The notes under the pieces are model-generated. The model saw only the letters and a program-made list of their open reading frames with translations, did no database searches and was not told the DNA's origin. Below, piece by piece: positions 9,169 to 16,748 of a stretch of 19,146 nucleotides of DNA. The DNA comes from Isotricha intestinalis (Eukaryota > Ciliophora > Litostomatea > Vestibuliferida > Isotrichidae). Location: NCBI GenBank assembly GCA_023807065.1, contig JAJJLU010004083.1, positions 1 through 19,146 on the forward strand. The letters are read 5' to 3'. Made by a program: the position numbers and the translations under genes. Every line of letters begins with the position of its first letter. Position 1 is the first letter of the stretch.

Positions 9169-10167
9169 TTAATAATAATTATTATTCCTTTTTAATTTGA
9201 TTTTCCTTCTTACAATATCTAATTCATCTTCATTTAATTCATCTAATAACATCAAAACACAATGTAAAAGATTATTATTATATCTAAGATTACTTCTAAT
9301 ATAATTTTTATCATTTCTATAATTTTTGATATAATCTTCAGTATAATAATCATTTTGCCTTTTTATTCTTTTATAATGTTTATTATCATCTATTTGATTA
9401 TTTATTCTTATTTCTTTATCATCAAAATTATTTCTTTTATTCTTATTTTTTTTTCTTTCATATTTTATTAAATTTTCCTTTTCAAATTCACTATTTGAAG
9501 AACTTTCTTCATATTGATTTTTTTTATTTATTTTCTTCATTTTATGATTTTTTCTTTGAGAATGATGATTATCAATATTAATATTTTCATCATAACTTTT
9601 ATTTGTTTTAACAATAAATTCATCATAATAACTATTATTATTATTAACATAAAAATTTTTCTGACTTAATTTTTCATCTTTATTATTATTAAAATTATTA
9701 TTATCTAAATTAATATTATTATTATTATTTTTTATCTGAGACATTTGAAAAAAAATTCCTTTATTTGCATTAATTCTTTCTTCTTCAGTTATAATAATAT
9801 CATCTAATTTATTTATTTGTGGAAGAACACTAATAACAATATTTCTATAATTTGGATTTTCACAAATTGGATTTTCACTTAACCATAAAACTCTTAAATT
9901 TAGATTTTCAATTAAATATTTTATTTCATTTAAATCTGCAATCATATTTTTTCTTAAGTATAATTCCCTTAATTTTGGTAAATAGGAAAAAGGTTTTAAA
10001 GTTCTTATTTTATTTACACTTAATGATATTATTTCTAAATTTGGTAATTGTGTTAATAAGGAAATATCTTCTAAGTTTGTTCCCCATAAATTTAAATTTT
10101 TAAGATTTTTAAAATTATCACTTCTTATTTTTTGAATTATTAATTCTTTTGTTAATTTTTTAGACAT
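9169..10167 (-). CDS. CFAP410: CFAP410 (C21orf2)-like leucine-rich repeat ciliary protein
   Basis: A 332-residue protein. The N-terminal ~135 residues are leucine-rich repeats of the SDS22-like type: LKNLNLWGTNLEDISLL, LEIISLSVNKIRTLKPF, LRELYLRKNMIADLNEI and LRVLWLSENPICENPNYR. They end in a capping segment with TEEER. The pattern of tryptophan in repeat one, SVN in repeat two, YLRKN in repeat three and WLSENP in repeat four matches my memory of human CFAP410. A low-complexity Asn/Lys linker (about 140-295) precedes a C-terminal amphipathic helix (CVLMLLDELNEDELDIVRRK) that corresponds to the conserved C-terminal helical domain of CFAP410. The family acts at the basal body, partners NEK1-type kinases and is needed for ciliogenesis. 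The extended linker is lineage-specific. The identification rests on recalled motifs, not a search. Confidence 0.85.
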   Translation of the reverse strand: MSKKLTKELIIQKIRSDNFKNLKNLNLWGTNLEDISLLTQLPNLEIISLSVNKIRTLKPFSYLPKLRELYLRKNMIADLNEIKYLIENLNLRVLWLSENPICENPNYRNIVISVLPQINKLDDIIITEEERINANKGIFFQMSQIKNNNNNINLDNNNFNNNKDEKLSQKNFYVNNNNSYYDEFIVKTNKSYDENINIDNHHSQRKNHKMKKINKKNQYEESSSNSEFEKENLIKYERKKNKNKRNNFDDKEIRINNQIDDNKHYKRIKRQNDYYTEDYIKNYRNDKNYIRSNLRYNNNLLHCVLMLLDELNEDELDIVRRKIKLKRNNNYY

Positions 10168-10383
10168 TTATATTATTTTTTAAAAGTTCATTTTATTATT
10201 ATTTTAATTTTATTTAAATTTTTATAATATAAATCTTAAAAAGTAAATTTGAATTTTTTCAAAGAAGGGAATAAAATGAATAATAAAACCTTTAAAAAAT
10301 ATTTTTAAATATCAAAAATTTATCTCCTCATAAAAATTATAAATAAAAGTAAATGCAAAAAAATAAACATAAAAAGAATAAAT

Positions 10384-11181
10384 TTATTCTTCCTCTTGGA
10401 TTTTATTTCCAGATTTATGTTCTCTTTCTTCAATAATAGAATATCTAGTATGATTTTTAAGAAGATCAATTGCAGGTTTTTTTTCTCCAATGACGAAAAT
10501 ATTACCTAATCTAGTAGAAAAGACTTTTCCAAGATTATCTTTAACATACACAATTTCATAACTTCCAGGATGTTTTTCAACATCTTCAATAACACCAGTT
10601 CTTCCAATATTATTTCCTCCAGTAATCATAACTTGAGCTCCTATTTTATATTTATAAAATTCCATAATTTCATTTGTAAGTAAATTTAATTTTATAGTAT
10701 CGTTTCTTTTAATTTCTGGATTTGGAAATCTTAATGTTCTACCATCATTAGTAATAATATAAGGAATTTTTTTAGGTCCCATTATTCTTTCTTTAACTCT
10801 ACATAATTTAAATTTAGATTCATCATCTTTAATTTTAACTAAACCGAATCTTCCTTTAACATCATATAAAATTCTATAATTAACATGAGCTTTAATTAAA
10901 CTTATAACATCCATAAATCCAACTGGATATTTAACATCTTTTCTAATTTTTCCATCTACTGCAATATTTCCTTCTTTTGCTTTTATTATTAATTTAGCTT
11001 CACGACCTGTTAATGCTAATTTTAATTTGTTTCTTAATAAAACTAATAATGGCATACATTCACGTAATTTATGAGGTCCTTGACTTGGTTTAGTTGCCCA
11101 TATTCCACCCACTTTCGATAACATCCAATTATGAGGAGCGTATATTCGCTTTAAGTGTTTTATTACTCCACGTTTACCCAT
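10384..11181 (-). CDS. RPS4: 40S ribosomal protein eS4 (RPS4)
   Basis: A 265-residue protein, close to the usual ~263. It begins with the family's MGKRGVIKHLKR-type N-terminus and RYAPHNWML-like segment. An S4 RNA-binding domain follows (about 42-104, containing VDGKIRKDVKYPVGFMDV), then the central eS4 domain, and a KOW motif (about 180-206, VMITGGNNIGRTG and HPGSYEIV). The C-terminal STRLGNIFVIGE element is present. It is a structural protein of the small ribosomal subunit that binds 18S rRNA. No intron is present. The last residues are acidic (EEE), unlike the usual tail. It lies in a same-strand run with CFAP410 and the EF-hand-like gene, with no sign of co-transcription. Confidence 0.97.
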   Translation of the reverse strand: MGKRGVIKHLKRIYAPHNWMLSKVGGIWATKPSQGPHKLRECMPLLVLLRNKLKLALTGREAKLIIKAKEGNIAVDGKIRKDVKYPVGFMDVISLIKAHVNYRILYDVKGRFGLVKIKDDESKFKLCRVKERIMGPKKIPYIITNDGRTLRFPNPEIKRNDTIKLNLLTNEIMEFYKYKIGAQVMITGGNNIGRTGVIEDVEKHPGSYEIVYVKDNLGKVFSTRLGNIFVIGEKKPAIDLLKNHTRYSIIEEREHKSGNKIQEEE

Positions 11182-11440
11182 TGCTCTAATTTTGAATAGT
11201 TTTTTTTCAAAAGATTTTTTTTAAATTAATTTTTTTTTTTTATTTATTATTTTATTTATTTATTTATTTATTTTTTTTTAATTTTTTTTTTTTTAATTTA
11301 TATTTTTTATTTGAAAGGAATATTTTTTTTGATTTATTTTTGTTTTTTTGGACAAGGTTAGAAAAAAAGAATTTTTGTTTTATTTTATATATTATTTAAA
11401 TGTTCTTGTTTTTTAAATAAAAAAAATATTAAAATAAAAA

Positions 11441-12184
11441 TTACTTTTTTTCAATAGTTTTCATAATAGAAATAAATTTTTTTTCATCTATATCTCCTCC
11501 AATCTTTTCAATCAGATTTTTAATTTCATCATCACTGACTTCAAATCCTAATTCTTTAATAGTATTAATTAAAATATCATCATTAATAATTTTTCCTCCT
11601 TTATCTAAAAAATAAATTTGGAAAATTTTTTTCCAATTATCAAAATTATTTTCTCTATCATAATTATCGTTAATAACTTTTTTAACTTCGTCAATAAATT
11701 GATCAACATTAATTCCATTAATATTATTATTTTTATCATTTAAATTTTGAAGAGCTTCAAAATAAAAAGGACTTTTATTTTTAAAATTATCATTTTTATT
11801 AATAAAAATTAACATTGAACCAGGATTTATTTTTCCTTCATTTAATATATCTAATTCATTAAAATCATTTTTCATTTGTAAAATTTCATCTTCTGTAAAA
11901 TTTGGTCTTTTAACTTTTACTTTAAAATTTTGAATTTTAATTTTATTTTCATTTTCTGTTTTATTTTCTATTACTTTTTCTTCTTTTATTTCTTTTTTAG
12001 ATATTTTTATTTCTTCTTTCATTTTTGAAGGTGATAAATTAGATTTATTTCTTTTGTGAATTAATTCAGAAGAATTTCCTTCTTGACGTACTATTTGCTT
12101 TCTAAATGTTCTTGATTTTTCATCCTTTGATTCCTCTTTTTTCTCTGGCTCTGCATTTCTGTTTCTATGAAATGTCCTTGGCAT
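11441..12184 (-). CDS. Calmodulin/centrin-like protein with degenerate EF-hands
   Basis: A 247-residue protein. The first ~90 residues are charged low-complexity sequence (Arg/Lys/Glu-rich, starting MPRTFHRNRN). From about residue 95 it has the EF-hand superfamily layout: FTEDEILQMKNDFNELDILNEGKINPGSM, then a second pair ending LGFEVSDDEIKNLIEKIGGDIDEKKFISIMK. The helices match the calmodulin/centrin pattern, but the loops lack several acidic ligands (for example DILNEGKINPG and FLDKGGKIINDD), so calcium binding is doubtful in most. Such centrin-like proteins often sit at basal bodies or cytoskeletal fibres in ciliates; that localisation is inference. The gene starts at an ATG just inside an AT-rich spacer and ends in TAA. 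No neighbour suggests a more specific role. Confidence 0.75.
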   Translation of the reverse strand: MPRTFHRNRNAEPEKKEESKDEKSRTFRKQIVRQEGNSSELIHKRNKSNLSPSKMKEEIKISKKEIKEEKVIENKTENENKIKIQNFKVKVKRPNFTEDEILQMKNDFNELDILNEGKINPGSMLIFINKNDNFKNKSPFYFEALQNLNDKNNNINGINVDQFIDEVKKVINDNYDRENNFDNWKKIFQIYFLDKGGKIINDDILINTIKELGFEVSDDEIKNLIEKIGGDIDEKKFISIMKTIEKK

Positions 12185-12425
12185 TTTTTATATGTTATTT
12201 TTTTAATTTTATTTTTATATTAAAATTTTATTATCGTATTAAATGTTAAATCAAATTGTTTATTATTATTCATTTTTTGGTTTTTTTTCCTTTTTTTTTG
12301 GTAAATTATATTCATATAATATTTTAAAATAAAAAATATGTATTATTACTTTCTAAAAATTAATATTTTTATTATCATTGTATTTAAAAAATCAATAAAC
12401 AATTTTAAATACATCTTTCCCTTCT

Positions 12426-13193
12426 TTAAGCAGTTTTAGTAGTAGTATTAGTAGTAGTAGAAGAAGTCTTAGCATTTGTAGTAGTTCCTGTAGTACTAGT
12501 AGGTGTAGCAGTAGAAGTAGTTGTATTAGTAGAAGGAGTAGGAGTAGGAGTAGGAGTAGTAGTAACAGGTGTCACAGTTGAAGTATTGTTAGTGGATGGT
12601 GTGGTAGTGGTTGGAGTAACTGTTGTAGTCGCAGTTGGAGTTGAAGTATTTGCTGCAGTTGGTGTAGTTGTTGCTGTTGTTGTAGTAGTTGTTGGAGTTG
12701 ATGTTGTATTTGTAGGTGGGGTAGTTGTTACAGTTGGTGTTATTGTTGTTTGTGTCGTTGTAGGGACTGTGACAGTTGCAGTAGGTGCTGTGGCAGTTGC
12801 AGTAGGTGTGACAGGTGCAGTTACAACATTATTATTATCATCATTATTATCATCGTCAATTCCAAATAACTCTAAAATTTCTTCATTAAATTGTTCTTTT
12901 GTTTCTGTTGAATTTTTTAATTTACAATAATTATCAACGCACTTATAACCGCTTTGACAATGATGGAAGAAATTACATTTTAATCCTTTTGGTGCATATT
13001 CCATTTTTACATGTGTAGCTTTTTCTTCTTTATATAAACATCTATAATCTACACATGTCATATTTCCTTTACACCAATTTAAAAACCAACAATTTTCTCC
13101 ATGTCCTGCAAAAAGTTTTTTATTTTTATTTAAATTTTTGAGAGTCACTAATGAAAATATTGATAATAAAAGTACAATCTTTCCCTTTGACAT
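12426..13193 (-). CDS. Secreted protein with two four-Cys modules and a Thr-rich mucin-like tail
   Basis: A 255-residue protein with a signal peptide (hydrophobic core about residues 5-18, KIVLLLSIFSLVTL). Two modules share the same cysteine spacing C-x5-C-x5-C-x4-C, at Cys35/41/47/52 and Cys73/79/85/90, both with C-V-D-(Y/N)-x-C at the end. After an acidic Asn/Asp linker (about 107-122), the last ~130 residues are almost only Thr, Pro, Ala, Val, Ser and Asn, typical of an O-glycosylated stalk. No C-terminal hydrophobic segment follows, so it appears secreted rather than GPI- or membrane-anchored. The Thr-rich part is much richer in G+C than its surroundings and repetitive at DNA level. A surface-coat or extracellular role is inferred. 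The cysteine module is not one I can name. Confidence 0.75.
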   Translation of the reverse strand: MSKGKIVLLLSIFSLVTLKNLNKNKKLFAGHGENCWFLNWCKGNMTCVDYRCLYKEEKATHVKMEYAPKGLKCNFFHHCQSGYKCVDNYCKLKNSTETKEQFNEEILELFGIDDDNNDDNNNVVTAPVTPTATATAPTATVTVPTTTQTTITPTVTTTPPTNTTSTPTTTTTTATTTPTAANTSTPTATTTVTPTTTTPSTNNTSTVTPVTTTPTPTPTPSTNTTTSTATPTSTTGTTTNAKTSSTTTNTTTKTA

Positions 13194-13538
13194 TTTATTT
13201 AAAATTTTTTTATTGTTTTAGTATTATATTATTTATTAAAATGATTTTTAAATTTATTTAAGTATTATTTTTGATTGAAAGGATTTTATATCAAAATTCA
13301 TAATAAATTTTAATTTTTAGTGTTTTTTTTAATGATAAAGATTTTAATTTCTTTGAATTTTAATGATTAAAAAAACAAAGGTAAAAAAAAGAAAAACGCT
13401 TAATTTTTTTTAATTTAAAATAATTAATAATAAAAACAATTAAGTATAACTTTTCTATATTGAAAAATAATCAATATAATAATTAAAATAAATTCCATAA
13501 AGTTTAAAAAATTAAAAAAAAGAAAAATTAAATTTGTT
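13194..13538. other. Intergenic region, no gene seen
   Basis: This 345-bp AT-rich spacer lies between two minus-strand genes, upstream of the secreted Cys/mucin-like gene. It holds no open frame, RNA-like structure or repeat that I can support. It should carry the promoter of the mucin-like gene at its left end and the 3' end of the small gene at its right end. Confidence 0.55.
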
Positions 13539-13811
13539 TTATTTCAAATTTAACATCCAATCTTTAGAACCATTAATAACTCTTTCTTTATCAAGAATAG
13601 TATTTAAACCATTAAATCTATACATTCCACATTCTTGTAAATGTTTAGTAAAAGAACCGTCACACACATATCTTTTTTCTTCTATTGATTCATCTACTCT
13701 TCCTCCAATATCATCTGATGTTCTTGTATAAAATAAATTTGCATTTTTACTAATAAAATTCTCCTTTTCAATTTCATTTGGACTTTTAACTAAAGGAATT
13801 CTTCTTTCCAT
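13539..13811 (-). CDS. Small protein, possibly PIERCE-like ciliary microtubule inner protein
   Basis: A 90-residue soluble protein without signal peptide or membrane segment. The segment NLFYTRTSDDIGGR (about 25-38) followed by SFTKHLQECGMYRFNGLNT (about 53-71) resembles the PIERCE1/PIERCE2 family, in which a Y-R-T-S-x2-x-G motif precedes an F-x(n)-G-M-Y/F-x-N-x-x-[LF]-N-T motif. PIERCE proteins line the inside of ciliary doublet microtubules. The match is from recalled motif shape only. The gene is divergent from the Alba gene with 166 bp between start codons. It ends in TAA. If not PIERCE, it is an uncharacterised short protein; the sequence is conserved-looking rather than low complexity, so it is probably a real gene. 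Confidence 0.6.
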   Translation of the reverse strand: MERRIPLVKSPNEIEKENFISKNANLFYTRTSDDIGGRVDESIEEKRYVCDGSFTKHLQECGMYRFNGLNTILDKERVINGSKDWMLNLK

Positions 13812-13977
13812 TAAATATTATATAATTTCATCAACAACATAATTTTAAAAAAAATTAAAAAAAAAGAAACTTTGAAAAAAAAAATGAATGAATAATAATT
13901 TAAATAAAAAATAAAAAAAAAAATAAATAAATAAATAATAGTATAAAAATCCTTTTCTAAAAAAAAATACTATAAAA

Positions 13978-14367
13978 ATGAGTAAGCCCCAAACAGAGAA
14001 AAGAGAGGAAAGAAAGCCAGTAGATTTTTCAACATTAGAGACTGTGAACCTCACATTTAACAGGCCAGCTAAATGGTACATGTATGTAGTAAAGCAAGTA
14101 TTAAAAACAAAAGAAAAAGTTGATATTAGAGCAAGACCCTCAGCAGCTGCTCAAGTAGTTAGAGTCGCAGAAGCTTTAAAAAGATTAGGATATATCACTT
14201 ATTTAAAATATCAAACTACTACTGTTATCAATCAAGGAAAATTACAAAGATTTATTGTTGTTTCAGTTAAGAAAACTCCTAATTTCCAAAAATTATTCGA
14301 TGAAAGAGAAGCTGAAAGAACTAAGAGATTGGAAGAACAAGGAAAATTAAATCAAGATCAGAAATAA
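13978..14367 (+). CDS. Alba-domain RNA/DNA-binding protein
   Basis: A 129-residue protein with one Alba domain (about residues 19-105). Features are the conserved N-terminal strand, AKWYMYVVKQVLKTKEKVDI, then RARPSAAAQVVRVAEALKRL (51-70) matching the Alba helix, the strand GYITYLKYQTTTVINQGK and RFIVVSVKKT. A charged helical tail (about 105-129) follows. Eukaryotic Alba proteins of this short Mdp2-like type bind RNA and act in RNase P/MRP, translational control or mRNA storage; members are abundant in alveolates. The start at 13978 follows an A-rich leader. The 5' part of the gene is richer in G+C than its 3' part. It is convergent with nothing; the next gene is on the same strand. Confidence 0.9.
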   Translation: MSKPQTEKREERKPVDFSTLETVNLTFNRPAKWYMYVVKQVLKTKEKVDIRARPSAAAQVVRVAEALKRLGYITYLKYQTTTVINQGKLQRFIVVSVKKTPNFQKLFDEREAERTKRLEEQGKLNQDQK

Positions 14368-14636
14368 AAAATTTTTTTTAAATAAAAAATTTTCAATTCC
14401 TTTTATGAAAAATTTCACTGTATTTATTTTTTTTTTTAAAGTTTTTTTAATTCGTTTGTTTTAAGAAGTTAATCTTAAGTTTGTTTATTAAAAAAAATAT
14501 ATGATTTAGGGGAAATTCGGTCAAAAGATAATTTTGTTTTTATAAATGTAATTGTTGGATATTAAATTTTAATAAATAATTAATTAAATTTTAAATTTTT
14601 TATTATTCTTTTCAATTACAGATATTATTTATTCAT

Positions 14637-15251
14637 ATGAATTTAAATAATTTAAAAAAAATGAACAGAAGTAAAATTGAAAGTTATTCATCCAGAAATT
14701 TAAAAATAAATTTAGATTATGATAAACCATTAAAAAATAAATTTAATGAAATATATTCCATAATTGGAATTTCAAAAGTAAACAAAGGGAAAATAAATTT
14801 AATAAAAAATGAACCTCCTTCAATAACTCAATTATTTAGAAATAATAAAGGAAAAAATTTATCAAAAATCCAAATAAACAATCCAACAATAAGTTTATCA
14901 AATATTAATATTAAACAATTTAATAACAATAAATTTTCTTCTTTAAGTTCTGATAGAAAAATAATAAATTTAAAAAAGAAAAATATTTCTTATAATAATT
15001 CTTCAAATGAATCAATTAAGAAAAATTCATTAAATAAAAAATCAAGAAATATTCCTTTTAATAAAAAATATTATAAAAATGAATTAGAAACTTTAAATAC
15101 TTTACTTTTTGGATATACTGATTATAAAAAAATATATTCTAATAAATATGAAGATCCTTTTTATTCTCAAAATAATTTGAATTTAAATAAAAGAGAACGA
15201 TTATTAAGTGGAGGAAATATTTTATTACACAATCTTATAAATTCAAGTTGA
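14637..15251 (+). CDS. Unknown basic Asn/Ser/Lys-rich protein
   Basis: A 204-residue protein, strongly basic and low in complexity, with no signal peptide, membrane segment or recognised domain. Slightly more ordered parts are NKFNEIYSIIGISKVNKGK (about 34-52) and KNELETLNTLLFGYTDYKKI (about 146-165). It ends in TGA, the only TGA stop among the intact genes here. The start could be the ATG at 14637 or the one at 14661 (residue 9, better A-rich context). An internal 54-bp piece (14737-14790) is copied at 19042-19095 near the window end. Composition resembles the unknown two-exon gene at 3541-4127, but I see no clear sequence relationship. Confidence 0.65.
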   Translation: MNLNNLKKMNRSKIESYSSRNLKINLDYDKPLKNKFNEIYSIIGISKVNKGKINLIKNEPPSITQLFRNNKGKNLSKIQINNPTISLSNINIKQFNNNKFSSLSSDRKIINLKKKNISYNNSSNESIKKNSLNKKSRNIPFNKKYYKNELETLNTLLFGYTDYKKIYSNKYEDPFYSQNNLNLNKRERLLSGGNILLHNLINSS

Positions 15252-15526
15252 AATATTATTTAAATTATATAATAGAAATATTTTTTTCAACAAACATTAA
15301 AAAATAATATAATATATGTTAAAAAAAATTTTAATATTTAATTCCAAATTATTTTATAATAATATGTAATAATTAACTACGCATAAAAAATCTAAAAAAA
15401 ACTAATAAAATATTATTCTTATAATAATAAAATCCTTAACCCAAAAAAACCAAAAAATCAATTAAAAAAATATTGATTCTAGAAAACATTTATCAAAAAA
15501 AATTAAAATCTAAAAAACATTAATTT

Positions 15527-16519
15527 TTAAATTCCATCTTTATGTTCTTCTTTAGCTTTATCCTGACTTTGTTTAATAATCCAATCAAATTTACTAGTAT
15601 CAAAACTTAATTTTGCATTTTCACTAATTTGTCTGATAACATTTTTCAAATATGAATAATCAGGTCTATCTTCAAATTTTAAATCTCTAGCATATTGAAT
15701 AAAAGTTTTAAATTCATCAGGTAATCCTTTACATAAATCATCTAAACTAACAGAAATTTTTTTTTCTTTAATTTTCTCATATTTCTCTTTCATATTTTTA
15801 GCTTTTAATCCTTGCCAAGGTAAATTACCTTTCATAAAATAAACAAGAATATAACCAAGAGCTTCAATATCATCTCTTCTACTTTGTTCAATCCCTAAAT
15901 GAGTATTAACTGAAGCATACCTTGCAGTTCCAGTTAAACTTTTTCCATCTCTATATGGAATATGTAGTCCAGTACGTGGGTCTCTGTATCTCTTGGCTAG
16001 TCCGAAATCAATAGCGAAAATCTGTGACTTCTTCGTCCCTCTTCCAATAAGGAAGTTGTCAGGCTTCACATCCCTATGAATGAAGTTCCTACTATGGATG
16101 AACTCAATACGAGATACCATTTGATCTACTACCATTAATGTCGTCTGAAGATTGAATTTACGCTTGCAATAATTGAAAAGGTCTTCTAAAGATGGTCCTA
16201 GGAGATCCATAATGAGAATGTTATAATTGCCTTGACTACCACACCAGTGAAGTTTGGGGATACCTACTCCACCTTGTAATGCCATGTATAATTTACTTTC
16301 ATAGAACAGTTGAGGGTGACGAGAACGTGTTGGCTCCAGTTTTATTGCTACCTCCTCATTCAAACGGATGTTACGACCTAGGTATATGTCACCAAATGCT
16401 CCTGAACCTAACTTCTTACGTGCATCAAGTTTGTATGTGTCTCCTATTGGGATTTCGTAATCACGCAATTGACTTGATGAAGAATTTGAGGAGATAAGGG
16501 ATGATTGCTTTTTTTCCAT
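15527..16519 (-). CDS. Casein kinase 1 family serine/threonine kinase
   Basis: A 330-residue CK1-type kinase. A Ser-rich N-terminus (1-27) precedes [13 protein letters not shown] (36-48), VAIKLEP with Lys60, [14 protein letters not shown] (146-159), DFG (171-173) and the CK1 signature [15 protein letters not shown] (195-209) in place of the APE motif. [18 protein letters not shown] follows. The kinase domain ends near 310 with only a short tail, so it resembles CK1 alpha/delta cores. CK1 enzymes phosphorylate pre-phosphorylated or acidic Ser/Thr sites in many pathways, and ciliates carry expanded CK1 sets. Codon use changes sharply inside the gene: the N-terminal ~185 codons are GC-richer and use CGT, GAC and TTC, while the rest is AT-rich. 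It ends in TAA. Specific substrates are unknown. Confidence 0.95.
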   Translation of the reverse strand: MEKKQSSLISSNSSSSQLRDYEIPIGDTYKLDARKKLGSGAFGDIYLGRNIRLNEEVAIKLEPTRSRHPQLFYESKLYMALQGGVGIPKLHWCGSQGNYNILIMDLLGPSLEDLFNYCKRKFNLQTTLMVVDQMVSRIEFIHSRNFIHRDVKPDNFLIGRGTKKSQIFAIDFGLAKRYRDPRTGLHIPYRDGKSLTGTARYASVNTHLGIEQSRRDDIEALGYILVYFMKGNLPWQGLKAKNMKEKYEKIKEKKISVSLDDLCKGLPDEFKTFIQYARDLKFEDRPDYSYLKNVIRQISENAKLSFDTSKFDWIIKQSQDKAKEEHKDGI

Positions 16520-16748
16520 TTTTTTTTTTGTTTGTTAATTTTATTTTATTTTTTTTTTGATTTTTTTATTTTTAGAAAGGTGATTTTATTTGGAATTGAT
16601 ATTTTCTTTTAGATTTTTTTAATTTAATTATTTTATTATGGTATTTAATAGTTGTTTAAATATATTATGAAATAATAAAATTAATTAAACATTTTAATTT
16701 TGTTTTGTTTTAATTTAAACAAAAAAAATAAAAACAAATAAAAAAAAA

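Noticed and set aside
12586..12930. 114-codon plus-strand ORF of Val/Gly repeats
   Set aside because: It is the antisense of the Thr-rich tail of the secreted protein; the minus-strand frame has the signal peptide and Cys modules.
14548..14621. GTAATT...TTACAG segment upstream of the 14637 gene as an intron
   Set aside because: The acceptor looks good, but no upstream ATG exon with an open frame joins to it. A 5' UTR intron is possible but cannot be supported without RNA.
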